From contig NZ_JARBAX010000001.1 in NCBI RefSeq assembly GCF_028807635.1, positions 757,001 through 821,000 on the forward strand: a stretch of DNA of 64,000 nucleotides. The letters run 5' to 3'. The number at the start of each line of letters is the position of its first letter. Position 1 is the first letter of the stretch. Both the position numbers and the translations under genes were made by a program. Under the pieces are notes generated by a model. The model saw only the letters and a program-made list of their open reading frames with translations, searched no databases and was not told where the DNA came from. Shown piece after piece: positions 42,515-50,822 of this stretch. The DNA is from Streptomyces spiramyceticus (GTDB lineage Bacteria > Actinomycetota > Actinomycetes > Streptomycetales > Streptomycetaceae).

Positions 42515-43624
42515 ATGTCTGCGAACCCTGAAGCCGCTCTGCCGATCCGGCTGAACGTCGACGACAGCGACTCGCCGTCGGATGTCGTCGACGCGCTGTT
42601 CCTCGGCCGTTTCGCGACGGGCGAGCAGCCGTACTCGCACTCCTCCTCGATCGACCGCGTCAAGTCGGGCGCGACGCTGTTGCCGCCGTCGGCGAAGGTG
42701 CTGCGCGCCGCGCGCGACGACGACCGCAGCGCGACGCTGGCCGAGGGCGAGGGCTGGACGCTGCTGGTGTCCCGCTGGAACCGCGGCGCGGACGTGACGG
42801 TCACCGCGGTCACCTCCGACCTGGCCGAAAAGGTCCTGAAGCAGGCAACGGACGGCGCCCAGGACGAGCCCGAACCGCAGCCGGAGAACGTCACCATGGG
42901 CTTCTGGTACGTCTCCCCGCGCCGCGGCCCGCACCGCACCACCCGGCAGATCGCGGCCGGCACGTGGGAGGAGGTGCGGTCCAACTACACGGCGCCGGTG
43001 GCCGACGCGATGGACCGCCTGATGAAGGTCACACCGGACGACATCGCGGGCCGGCTGCTGCTGTTGCACGGTCCGCCCGGCACGGGCAAGACGTCCGCGC
43101 TGCGCACGCTGGCCCGCTCGTGGCGGGACTGGTGCCAGGTCGACTGCGTGCTCGATCCGGAGCGGCTCTTCAACGACGTCGGCTACCTGATGGACATCGC
43201 GATCGGCGAGGACGATGGATCGGCGAAGGGCCGCTGGCGGCTGCTCCTGCTGGAGGACTGCGACGAGCTGATCAGGGGCGAGGCCAAGCACACGGCGGGC
43301 CAGGCCCTTTCGCGCCTCCTGAACCTCACGGACGGGCTGCTGGGTCAGGGCCGCAATGTCCTGGTGGGAGTCACCACCAACGAAGACCTGGAGCGCCTGC
43401 ACCCCGCCGTGGTCCGGCCGGGGCGCTGCATGGCCCGTATCGAGGTCGGCTCGCTGACCCGCGAGGAGTCGGTGCGCTGGCTGGGCAGGGAGGCCCACGG
43501 CCGGGAGGAAGCCATCGGCCGAGAGGGCACGACGCTGGCGGAGCTCTATGCGCTGCGCCGCGGCACTGGCCCGGCATCGGTCCCGCCCCAGAACGACGGC
43601 TCGGACGCAGGCCTGTACCTGTAA
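42515..43624 (+). CDS. AAA+ ATPase (DUF5925-type)
   Basis: A 369-residue AAA+ protein. An N-terminal domain of about 170 residues precedes the ATPase core: Walker A GPPGTGKTSAL, Walker B LLLLEDCDEL, sensor 1 VGVTTNEDLERLHPA and the arginine-finger region RPGRCMARIEVG. It resembles a conserved Streptomyces DUF5925/AAA protein; the client is unknown. The start at ATG 42515 (MSANPEAALP) or 42506 is uncertain, with a weak ribosome site. It is divergent from the GH39-like gene and followed by a MITE. Confidence 0.82.
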   Translation: MSANPEAALPIRLNVDDSDSPSDVVDALFLGRFATGEQPYSHSSSIDRVKSGATLLPPSAKVLRAARDDDRSATLAEGEGWTLLVSRWNRGADVTVTAVTSDLAEKVLKQATDGAQDEPEPQPENVTMGFWYVSPRRGPHRTTRQIAAGTWEEVRSNYTAPVADAMDRLMKVTPDDIAGRLLLLHGPPGTGKTSALRTLARSWRDWCQVDCVLDPERLFNDVGYLMDIAIGEDDGSAKGRWRLLLLEDCDELIRGEAKHTAGQALSRLLNLTDGLLGQGRNVLVGVTTNEDLERLHPAVVRPGRCMARIEVGSLTREESVRWLGREAHGREEAIGREGTTLAELYALRRGTGPASVPPQNDGSDAGLYL

Positions 43625-43644
43625 CCGGCACTGCACCGCCCCCC

Positions 43645-43847
43645 TAGGGGGTGTCCGGTCGATCTCCGCGGCGTCGCGGGGCTTGGCACGCACATCTGCG
43701 GCGTTGTCGTCAGTCGCTGACTCCCCCAAGTTCTCGACTGCGCTCGAACAGGGGGGACCCCCATCGCGTCGCCTCCCTCCTCCGCCTTGCAGCTGCACGC
43801 ACCAAGCCCCGCTCCTTCTCCCACGGAGATCGACCGGACACCCCCTA
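43645..43847. mobile_element. 203-bp MITE with 24-bp perfect inverted ends and TA duplication
   Basis: The ends tagggggtgtccggtcgatctccg (43645-43668) and its exact reverse complement (43824-43847) bracket 155 bases. Subterminal regions pair too (gcggggcttgg at 43676-43686 against ccaagccccgc near 43803-43813), so the whole element can fold into a long hairpin. TA at both outer ends fits a TA target duplication, as made by IS630/Tc1-mariner-type transposases (family knowledge). No coding capacity is present. An interspersed repeat (cgactgcgctcgaacaggggggacccccatc) sits inside it. It is inserted at the stop codon of the convergent GntR gene. Confidence 0.85.
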
Positions 43848-44219
43848 CCCCGCATACACCGCCCGCACCGCATCCTGCACCGCAGCCAGCGCCTCCGCCC
43901 GGCTCAGCCCCAGCCGCTGCGCCCGCTCCGCGTACACCCGCGCCGCGGCCGCCGCCTCCCGGTCCGCCGCGTCCCCCACCGCGGCGATGAACGTACCGTT
44001 GCGTCCCCGCGTCTCGATCACCCCGTCACCCTCCAGCGCGCGGTACGCCTTGGCAACGGTGTTCGCGGCAAGACCGAGGTCCTCCGCGAGGCCGCGTACG
44101 GTCGGGAGCTTGTAGCCCACCGGCAGCGCACCGGCGCGGGCCTGTTCCGAGATCTGGGCGCGCAGTTGCTCGTACGGAGCGACACCGGCGTCCACGTCAA
44201 TGGCGATCTTCAAAGTCAC
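43845..44219 (-). CDS. Short GntR-family (YtrA-like) regulator
   Basis: A 124-residue GntR regulator of the YtrA type: a winged helix (PYEQLRAQISEQARAGALPVGYKLPTVRGLAEDLGLAANTVAKAYRALE in parts, about 15-65) and a short helical tail. The start is GTG 44219. The stop TAG at 43845-43847 is made of the TA flank and the first base of the MITE, so the element sits exactly at the end of this gene. The divergent neighbour is a GNAT acetyltransferase, with 70 bases between, which may be its target. Confidence 0.88.
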   Translation of the reverse strand: MTLKIAIDVDAGVAPYEQLRAQISEQARAGALPVGYKLPTVRGLAEDLGLAANTVAKAYRALEGDGVIETRGRNGTFIAAVGDAADREAAAAARVYAERAQRLGLSRAEALAAVQDAVRAVYAG

Positions 44220-44289
44220 GGCCCGATTGTCCCCCACCGCCGGAAAATGGGAGGCACCGCAACGTGTCGCGCGCGTAACGTGCCGCTCC

Positions 44290-45210
44290 ATGACGATGAT
44301 CGTGCGTGACCTCGCACCCTCGGACACGGATGCCTGGGTGCGTGTACGCCGCGCCGCACTGCCCTTCATGGTGACCACTCCGGAGCAAGTCGCCTTCGAG
44401 CTGCGAACCGCGCACCCGGACAAGAAGATGCGTCTGCTGACAGCGGAGGAGGACGGCGAAGTCATCGGCACGGCGTACGCCGGAATCGCGTACGACAGCA
44501 CCGAACCCGGCCAGTCGTACGTCACCCCGCACGTCCACCCCGACCGCCGCGGCCGCGGCGCGGGATCGCTGATGCTGCGCGCCGCCGAGGAGCATCTGGC
44601 GGCCGAGGGCGCCACGGCGGTCTACTCCTGGGCGATGGACACCCCGGAGTCCCGGACCTTCGCCGAGAAGCGCGGCTACCGGCCGACCCGGTCCGCCCAC
44701 TTCCAGCGCCTGGACCTGGCGAACGGACCGCTTCCCCAGCTCCAGGAGCTGCCCGCCGGTGTCGAACTCCGCACCGCCGCGGACTTCTTGGACGACCCGA
44801 GGCCGATGTTCGAGGCCGACGCGGAAACCACCTCCGACGAGCCCGGCGACATCAGCGTGGACTTCTCGGACTACGAGGACTGGATCAACCACACCTGGAA
44901 CCATCCGCTCCTCGACCGCGGCCTCTCCACGGTCGTGATGGTGGACGGTCGGGTGGCGGCGTTCACCGCCGCCCACACGGACGGGCTCACCCGGTACGCG
45001 TCCGGCATGACCGGCACCCTGCGCGCCTTCCGGGGCCGGGGCTTCGCCAAGCTCGCCAAGACCGCCTCCCTGCACCGCGCCCGCGCCGCCGGCTACACGG
45101 AGGCGTTCACCAACAACGACGCGGACAACGGTCCGATGCTGGCGGTAAACAAGTGGTTCGGCTACAAAATCTGCGCTACGGAGGTACGTCATGTCCGCAA
45201 GCTCGGTTGA
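44290..45210 (+). CDS. Two-domain GNAT acetyltransferase
   Basis: A 306-residue protein of two GNAT folds. The first (1-150) holds the acetyl-CoA motif VTPHVHPDRRGRGAGSLML and the second (about 155-300) holds GTLRAFRGRGFAKLAK followed by GYTEAFTNNDADNGPMLAVNKWFGY. Both pyrophosphate-binding signatures are present, so both halves might be active, though in such pairs usually only one is. It overlaps the DUF402 gene by 20 bases. The substrate is unknown. Confidence 0.88.
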   Translation: MTMIVRDLAPSDTDAWVRVRRAALPFMVTTPEQVAFELRTAHPDKKMRLLTAEEDGEVIGTAYAGIAYDSTEPGQSYVTPHVHPDRRGRGAGSLMLRAAEEHLAAEGATAVYSWAMDTPESRTFAEKRGYRPTRSAHFQRLDLANGPLPQLQELPAGVELRTAADFLDDPRPMFEADAETTSDEPGDISVDFSDYEDWINHTWNHPLLDRGLSTVVMVDGRVAAFTAAHTDGLTRYASGMTGTLRAFRGRGFAKLAKTASLHRARAAGYTEAFTNNDADNGPMLAVNKWFGYKICATEVRHVRKLG

Positions 45211-45676
45211 GGTCGCCCTCGTCAAGGCCGGCCGTACGAAGATCCGCTACCCGGCGGCCCTGGTCTCCGACGACGGCACGCACCTCGTGGTGCGCGCGCC
45301 GTGGGCGGCGCCGGGGGTGCGGGACTTCGGCTTCGTACGGTTCGAGCCCGGCGACGTATTCACGGAGCACTACTGGCGGGACCGGTGGTACGCCGTGAAG
45401 GAAGTCAGGTCGGGCAACGGCACCCTCAAGGGCTGGTACTGCGACGTGACCCGCCCCGCTGTCGTCCTCGAAGGCCGGGTCGAGGTCGAGGATCTGGACC
45501 TCGACCTGTGGATGTCGGCCGACGGCTCCACCGTTCTGCGGCTGGACGAGGACGAGTTCGAGGAGAGCGGCCTGGCGGACCGCGACCCGGAGGCCGCGGC
45601 CGAGGCCCGCCGGGCGCTCGACGCCCTCGAACTCCGGGCCCGCAGCCAAGGCTTCACCGAGCTGCTCAGCCGCTGA
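45191..45676 (+). CDS. DUF402 family protein
   Basis: A 161-residue protein of the DUF402/Ntdp group, some members of which hydrolyse nucleoside tri- and diphosphates. Landmarks are FTEHYWRDRWYAVKEVR, GWYCDVTRP and a WMSADGS..LDEDEFEE acidic stretch that would bind metal. The start ATG at 45191 overlaps the GNAT gene, so the two are coupled. The exact activity is inferred from the family. Confidence 0.85.
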   Translation: MSASSVEVALVKAGRTKIRYPAALVSDDGTHLVVRAPWAAPGVRDFGFVRFEPGDVFTEHYWRDRWYAVKEVRSGNGTLKGWYCDVTRPAVVLEGRVEVEDLDLDLWMSADGSTVLRLDEDEFEESGLADRDPEAAAEARRALDALELRARSQGFTELLSR

Positions 45677-45704
45677 ACTCAACTGCTGAGCCCATCTGCT
45701 GAGC

Positions 45705-46196
45705 TCAGCCGTCGGCCCCGACATCATTGTTGGGAGCCCCGTCCCCCACCGGGGGCAGGTCACCGCGCTCGGGCATCTCGTCCGCGCCGGCACCCTCACC
45801 GGTCGGGGGGAGCACCTTGCCCAGCTCCTCGTTGTCGGCCCGGTGCGCCTTCTCGGCTGCACGCCGCAGAGTGGCGCGGTCCACGAGCTTCGCATCGGCG
45901 CTGATCCGCACGACATGCCCCTCGTGTGCCCGCGCGTACTCGTGCGTGGCGGCCGCGGCGCGGTACCAGAGGTCGCCGTCGCGCTCGCACTCGACAGGCT
46001 CGCCGGACCCGGAGGACTCCACCGACCGCTTCGCGCAGGTCGCCTCGTCCAGCTTCCCGCGGTCGACCGACAGCTGTATCTGTCCGCCCGTGCCGGCGGA
46101 GAAGTACAAGGCCGAGAAGCCGTCGTTGCCGATGACGCCGACGGACTGCTTGGCCAGCGCGTACCCCGGCGCTTCGGTCACATAGATCAGCTCCAT
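45705..46196 (-). CDS. Hypothetical protein
   Basis: A 163-residue acidic protein, not recognised. The first half is beta-like (ELIYVTEAPGYALAKQSVGVIGNDGFSALYF in parts) with two cysteines (54 and 70), and the C-terminal third is a charged helix followed by a Pro/Gly/Asp tail. There is no signal peptide, so the cysteines may be reduced. The start ATG at 46196 has a weak ribosome site. It is convergent with the DUF402 gene, 28 bases apart. Confidence 0.6.
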   Translation of the reverse strand: MELIYVTEAPGYALAKQSVGVIGNDGFSALYFSAGTGGQIQLSVDRGKLDEATCAKRSVESSGSGEPVECERDGDLWYRAAAATHEYARAHEGHVVRISADAKLVDRATLRRAAEKAHRADNEELGKVLPPTGEGAGADEMPERGDLPPVGDGAPNNDVGADG

Positions 46197-46274
46197 CGCC
46201 GACTCCCCTGCGCGCGCCTTGAGTTCGGCCGACGGTGGGCCTGCGGTGTCCGCGTTCTCAGGCCGGTGTGCCCG

Positions 46275-47393
46275 TCATGTGCCCGTCACCGGAAGATTGA
46301 TTCCGCGCGGCTCCCCCTTTGCGTCGTAGGCGATGCGATCTCCGTCCTCGTGCCAGTGAATGACAAAGCGCTCACGGGCCCGATACGCGTCGAGGCCCGC
46401 ACGGCAGTAGGCGACCATATCGGTGGGGAGGTCGCCCAAGGGGTGCCAGGCGAGCTCGGAGCACTTGTCCGGTTCCCGGTTGTACGGTTCGCCGCCCGCG
46501 CCGTACTCCGCCTCGAAGAACCAGCCCGTCCTGGGGTCACCGCCCGGACCACGGTGCTGCATGACCAGAGCCACGCGCAGGTCGTCGGCGGTCAGGGCGA
46601 TGCCGATTTCCTCCGCCGCCTCGCGGATCATTGCCGCGACGACGTCCTCGCCGTCCTCGACGTGCCCCGAAGGCCCGTTCAGCAGGCCGTCCGCATAGCC
46701 CGTATCGGCCCGGCGGGCGAGCAGCACCTCGTCGCCCCGACGGAGGATCAGGTGCACGTCGACCACCTCGGCATGGCGTGCGGGCAGCGCCGGCCGGGCC
46801 ACCACCGCGTAACGCTCGTCGTCGACGCTGCGGCCCCACAGGGTCGGGTCGGCGGAGAGCCGTTCGTACTGGACGTACGAGGTGAGCGGGGCGAGTGCCT
46901 CGGTCACCTCGCCCGCCGGGATGCCTGCGTCGCCCCAGACGCCCTCGATCAGCAACAGCCGCCCGCCGGGCTTCAGCAGCGAACACCAGTGGCGCAGAGC
47001 GGCGGCCGTGTCGGGCAGCAGCCACAGCACGTGACGGGCCATCACCACATCGAACTTCCGCTCCCCGACCGGTGGTTGAAAAGCGTCCCCGACCAGAACC
47101 TCCGCATCCGCATCAGCCAGCTTGATCCTGGCCAGGTCCACCATCCTGGGCGAGCGGTCGACACCGGTCACCCGGTGGCCCTGCTCGGCGGCGAGCAGGG
47201 AGAGGCTGCCCGTGCCGCATCCGAGGTCGAGCACCTCGGCCGGTCTGTCCTGCGGCAGCCACATCCGCATCCTCGCCGCCCATGCGTCGCGCACGGCGGG
47301 GTCGAGCAGTCCGTGGTCGGGCTCCTGGTCGAAGGAGTCCGCTGTGGCGTCCCAGTCGATCGTCGTCGGGTGTCCAGTCGTGTGCCCAGTCAT
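46275..47393 (-). CDS. SAM methyltransferase-Nudix hydrolase fusion
   Basis: A 372-residue two-domain protein. The N-terminal class I methyltransferase has VLDLGCGTGSL (55-65), GVDRSP and a post-motif region MARHVLWLLPD. The C-terminal Nudix domain has a complete box, G243-x5-E249-x7-R257-E258-A-A-E261-E262-I-G264-I265, and a conserved start VVDVHLILRRGDEVLLARR. No stop or frameshift separates the two. The fusion may couple methylation with removal of an inhibitory or damaged nucleotide, or simply reflect a combined pathway (inference). A TTG at 47423 or GTG at 47417 could lengthen the N-terminus. The truncated GNAT gene starts upstream. Confidence 0.85.
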   Translation of the reverse strand: MTGHTTGHPTTIDWDATADSFDQEPDHGLLDPAVRDAWAARMRMWLPQDRPAEVLDLGCGTGSLSLLAAEQGHRVTGVDRSPRMVDLARIKLADADAEVLVGDAFQPPVGERKFDVVMARHVLWLLPDTAAALRHWCSLLKPGGRLLLIEGVWGDAGIPAGEVTEALAPLTSYVQYERLSADPTLWGRSVDDERYAVVARPALPARHAEVVDVHLILRRGDEVLLARRADTGYADGLLNGPSGHVEDGEDVVAAMIREAAEEIGIALTADDLRVALVMQHRGPGGDPRTGWFFEAEYGAGGEPYNREPDKCSELAWHPLGDLPTDMVAYCRAGLDAYRARERFVIHWHEDGDRIAYDAKGEPRGINLPVTGT

Positions 47394-47423
47394 GTGTCCG
47401 ATCGTGGCATCCGCCACTGACAA

Positions 47424-47672
47424 TCAGGCTCCGGAGAGCCGCTTGCGGTAGTGGAAGCGGTCGTACCGGCCCTCCACCCGCCGCTCCACGAGCTCGTAAC
47501 CGAACCGGGGGTACATCTTCTGGTTCTCCCACATCTTGGCGTTCGTATAGAGGCGCACCTCCGTCAGCCCGAGCGAGAGTGCGTACTCCTCGACGTACTC
47601 CAGCAGTCGGCGGCGGTGGCGTGGGCCTCCCCCCACGCCCGCAGGGCGTAGGGGGAGGATGTCGTCGCTCAT
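47424..47672 (-). pseudogene. Truncated GNAT acetyltransferase remnant
   Basis: Eighty-two codons whose last 60 (RRRLLEYVEEYALSLGLTEVRLYTNAKMWENQKMYPRFGYELVERR in parts) match the C-terminal half of a GNAT fold, including the YxRFGYE end. The acetyl-CoA-binding N-terminal half is missing and replaced by a palindromic repeat at 47626-47658 plus the tctA stop region. The ATG at 47672 overlaps the tctA stop (ATGA), so the remnant may still be translated. Confidence 0.7.
47626..47658. repeat. 33-bp palindromic repeat at the broken end of the GNAT remnant
   Basis: cctccccccacgccc and gggcgtagggggagg form a 14-15 bp stem with one mismatch around gca. It is of the short intergenic hairpin type seen widely in Streptomyces and marks the point where GNAT similarity begins. 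Confidence 0.75.
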
Positions 47673-49168
47673 GCCGTCACATTACGACGGCGGCGCATCA
47701 CCAGCCTCTTCAGCCAGGGCCAGGCCAGCAGTATCACGATCACCGCGTAAACCGTCACCGAGAAGGGGGTGTTGAACAGACCCGTCGCGCTTCCGTCGCT
47801 GATCTGGAGCGCGCGCCGCAGTTGCTGTTCGGCGGCCGGGCCGAGGATCACGCCGATCACCGCGGGCAGCACCGGCAGCCCGTACCGCCGCATGCCGAAC
47901 CCGATCAGGCCGATGACCAGCAGGATCACCAGGTCCAGCGCCTCGCCGCCCACCGCGTACGCGCCGACCGCGGCGAAGAAGAGGATGCCGGCGTAGAGGT
48001 ACGGGCGCGGGATCCGCAGCAGCTTTGCCCAGAGCGGGGCCAGCGGCAGGTTGAGCAGGAGCAGCAGCACCATGCCGACGAAGAGCGAGGCGATCAGGCC
48101 CCACACCAGATCGGGTTCGCGCTCGAAGAGGAGCGGGCCCGGCTGGATTCCGTACTGCTGGAAGGCGGCCAGCATGACGGCGGCGACGGCCGTCGTCGGC
48201 AGGCCCAGGGTCAGCATCGACACGAGGGTGCCTGCCGCGGAGGCCGAGGCCGCCGATTCCGGTCCCGCCACGCCTTCGATGGCGCCCTTGCCGAACTCCT
48301 CCTTGTGCTTGGAGAGCCGCTTCTCCGTGACGTACGAGAGGAACGTCGGGATCTCCGCGCCGCCGGCCGGGATCGCGCCGAACGGGAAGCCGATGACGGG
48401 ACCGCGCAGCCAGGACTTCCAGGTGCGCTTGACGTCCGCCTTGCCGAGCCAGGGGCGGCCGACCGGAATGGGCTCGGCCACCGCACGCCGCAGGTGCGCG
48501 GCCACCCACAGCGCCTCGCCGATCGCGAAGAGCCCGACGGCGACGATCACCACATCGATGCCGTCGGCGAGTTGGAGCGAGCCGAAGGTGAGGCGCTGCT
48601 GGCCGGTCATCTGGTCCAGGCCGACCAGGCCGATGGTGAGGCCGATCAGGAGGGAGGCCGCGCCGCGGATGCGTGACGAGCCGAGTACGGACGTCACGGC
48701 GATGAAGGCCAGCACCATGATGGCGAAGTAGTCGGGCGCGCCGATGTCCACGGCCAGGGATGCGACGGTCGGGGCGAGGGCCACCAGCAGGATCGTGCCG
48801 ATCATGCCGCCCGCGAAGTGGCCGATGGCGGCGGCTGCCAGGGCTTGCGCGCCGCGGCCCGCCTTCGCCATCGGGTTGCCTTCGATGGCCGCCACGACGG
48901 CCGCGCTCTCACCCGGTGTGTTGAGCAGGATCGAGGTGGTGGAGCCGCCGAACATCGCGCCGTAGTAGATGCCCGCGAACATGATGAACGCGCCGGTCGG
49001 CTCAAGGCCGTACGTGACCGGGAGGAGCAGGGCGACGGCCATCGCCGGGCCGATGCCGGGGAGTACACCGATCGCTGTGCCGAGCAGTACGCCTATCGCG
49101 GCCCAGAGCAGATTGATCGGGGTGAGGGCCGTACCGAAGCCGTCGACAAGGGAGTTGAGGGAGTCCAT
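47669..49168 (-). CDS. tctA: Tripartite tricarboxylate transporter, large permease TctA
   Basis: A 499-residue polytopic protein matching Tct[59 protein letters not shown] (seen in pieces near 30-95) is the diagnostic first half, and [22 protein letters not shown] and [31 protein letters not shown] the second. It forms the channel of a binding-protein-dependent tricarboxylate uptake system. It follows tctB after 3 bases and ends overlapping the GNAT remnant. Confidence 0.95.
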   Translation of the reverse strand: MDSLNSLVDGFGTALTPINLLWAAIGVLLGTAIGVLPGIGPAMAVALLLPVTYGLEPTGAFIMFAGIYYGAMFGGSTTSILLNTPGESAAVVAAIEGNPMAKAGRGAQALAAAAIGHFAGGMIGTILLVALAPTVASLAVDIGAPDYFAIMVLAFIAVTSVLGSSRIRGAASLLIGLTIGLVGLDQMTGQQRLTFGSLQLADGIDVVIVAVGLFAIGEALWVAAHLRRAVAEPIPVGRPWLGKADVKRTWKSWLRGPVIGFPFGAIPAGGAEIPTFLSYVTEKRLSKHKEEFGKGAIEGVAGPESAASASAAGTLVSMLTLGLPTTAVAAVMLAAFQQYGIQPGPLLFEREPDLVWGLIASLFVGMVLLLLLNLPLAPLWAKLLRIPRPYLYAGILFFAAVGAYAVGGEALDLVILLVIGLIGFGMRRYGLPVLPAVIGVILGPAAEQQLRRALQISDGSATGLFNTPFSVTVYAVIVILLAWPWLKRLVMRRRRNVTA

Positions 49169-49171
49169 GAC

Positions 49172-49699
49172 TCAGAGCACCTCCATCAGGGGGCCACCGG
49201 GGAGCGGGACTCCGAGCAGGTTGTTGAAGACGAAGTACGTGACGAGGGAGAGCACGGCCGCGATGAGCGGGTCGCGGTCGTAGTGGCGGCTGCCGAGGGC
49301 GTATGCCGAGCCCCAGAAGAGCAGTGCGCCGGAGACGGGGAAGCCGAGCGGGCCGATGAGGACGGCGTTGCCGAGGAAGACGCCGGCGAGGAGCAGCACC
49401 GTACGCCAGTCGCTCGGCTCGCTCAGGTCGATGTCCTCACCGCCTTCGGCTTCGCCACGGCCGCCGCGCAGGACGTCGACGGCGAGGAGTACGGCGACGA
49501 GCAGCAGGGCGAGGCCGACGACGACCGGGACGGTCTTGGGGCCGACGGGGCCGCGCTGGGTGATGTCGACGTCCATGGTGAGGGCGTCGGTGAGGACGAG
49601 GGCGCCGAGCAGCAACAGGAGGGCGCTGACGCCGATTTCGGAGTGCTCGCGCAGCCATGAACGGGGTGCGCGCACGGGGGTCTCGATTTCGGTGGTCAC
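49172..49699 (-). CDS. tctB: Tripartite tricarboxylate transporter, small permease TctB
   Basis: A 175-residue membrane protein with four hydrophobic spans (VSALLLLLGALVLTDAL; VPVVVGLALLLVAVLLAVDVL; VLLLAGVFLGNAVLIGPLGFPVSGALLFWG; VLSLVTYFVFNNLLGV), the TctB layout. The GTG start at 49699 overlaps the tctC stop (GTGA), so translation is coupled. TctB supports TctA in the membrane. Confidence 0.9.
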   Translation of the reverse strand: MTTEIETPVRAPRSWLREHSEIGVSALLLLLGALVLTDALTMDVDITQRGPVGPKTVPVVVGLALLLVAVLLAVDVLRGGRGEAEGGEDIDLSEPSDWRTVLLLAGVFLGNAVLIGPLGFPVSGALLFWGSAYALGSRHYDRDPLIAAVLSLVTYFVFNNLLGVPLPGGPLMEVL

Positions 49700-50691
49700 A
49701 GCCCCAGCTCCTTCAGCACCGAGTCGACGCGCTTGTCCTGTTCGCCCAGGAAGTCGCCGAATTTGTCGCCCGTCAGGAACGCGTCGTCCCAGCCGTTCTT
49801 CTTCATCGACGCCTGCCACTGGGGCGATTCGTGCAGCTTGTCGATCAGCGCGACGAGCTTGTCGCGTTCGGCGTCGGTGAGGCCGGGCGGGGCGACGATG
49901 CCGCGCCAGTTGGTGAAGTCCGTGTCGAGTCCCGACTCGCGCAGGGTGGGGGCGTCGAGGCCCTCGACGCGCTCGGGCCCGGTGACGGCGAGCAGCCTCA
50001 GCTCGCCCGACTTGATCTGGTCGAGGTATTCGCCGACGCCCGAGACGCCGAAGGCGACCTTGTTGCCGAGGATGGAGGCGAGTAGCTCGCCGCCGCCGTC
50101 GAAGGGGATGTAGTTGACGGATTTTGGCTCGATACCGGCGGCCTTGGCCATCAGCATCGGAGCGAGGTGGTCGGGCCCGCCGGGCGAGGAGCCGCCGCCG
50201 ACGGGGAGCTTGGCGGGGTTCTTCTTCCAGGCCGCGACCAGATCGTCGAGCGTCTTGTACGGGGAGTCCTTGGCGACGACGACGATGTCCTGCTCTTCGG
50301 TGAGCCGGGCGATCGGCGTCGTGTCGCCAAGTGTCTTGGGCGACTTGTTGGTGTGTACGGCGCCGACGACGCCGAGGCCCATCGACATGGCGAGTTTTCC
50401 GTTGCCGTGTTCGCCGACGAGCCTGGTGAGGCCGACGGTGCCGCCGGCGCCCGGCAGGTTGAAGACCTCGACGTTGTGGGTGAGTCCGGCGTCCTCGGCG
50501 TCCTTGGCCGCCGTACGGGCCGTGATGTCGTAACCGCCGCCGGGGGTATTGGGAACCATGAAGCGCAGGCCGGGGATCTGCGTGCCGGTGTCGGCGCCGC
50601 TGCCTGTCGTGAGCAGCGGCGGCCCCACCAGTACGAGCAGTGCCGCCCCGAGCAGGGCGAGGGGAGTGCGCATGCGCACCTGGGCCACCAC
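49696..50691 (-). CDS. tctC: Tripartite tricarboxylate transporter substrate-binding protein TctC
   Basis: A 331-residue exported binding protein of the TctC/Bug family. A signal segment (LALLGAALLVLVGPPLLTTGSGA) is followed by the two-lobed fold. Hallmarks are MVPNTPGGGYDITART and NLPGAGGTVGLTRLV, which shape the carboxylate site, and YIPFDGGGELLASILG. There is no lipobox Cys, so the anchoring route is unclear. The first codon is GTG 50691; ATG 50673 is an alternative. It would bind citrate or another tricarboxylate and deliver it to TctBA. Confidence 0.92.
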   Translation of the reverse strand: MVAQVRMRTPLALLGAALLVLVGPPLLTTGSGADTGTQIPGLRFMVPNTPGGGYDITARTAAKDAEDAGLTHNVEVFNLPGAGGTVGLTRLVGEHGNGKLAMSMGLGVVGAVHTNKSPKTLGDTTPIARLTEEQDIVVVAKDSPYKTLDDLVAAWKKNPAKLPVGGGSSPGGPDHLAPMLMAKAAGIEPKSVNYIPFDGGGELLASILGNKVAFGVSGVGEYLDQIKSGELRLLAVTGPERVEGLDAPTLRESGLDTDFTNWRGIVAPPGLTDAERDKLVALIDKLHESPQWQASMKKNGWDDAFLTGDKFGDFLGEQDKRVDSVLKELGL

Positions 50692-50749
50692 CTGTCCGTT
50701 TGAACTGGGAATTCACGGAAATTTGTGAAGTGGCCCACATGTTGCCTGC

Positions 50750-50760
50750 GCGTTAACAAG
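50750..50760. promoter_or_regulatory. Shared GCGTTAACAAG word upstream of tctC
   Basis: Same 11 bases as 21232-21242 before the CitMHS gene. It lies in the 131-base divergent promoter between tctC and the response regulator. Confidence 0.4.
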
Positions 50761-50822
50761 CTGTCTCTCTTCCGCAATCAACGGACGTTGTGGTCGTTGT
50801 GGTCGAGACCTAGCCTGGCGCG

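Noticed and set aside
41345..43873. 842-codon minus-strand frame across the AAA gene and MITE
   Set aside because: Runs through several genes in mixed sense and through the MITE; the AAA ATPase and GH39 frames explain it.
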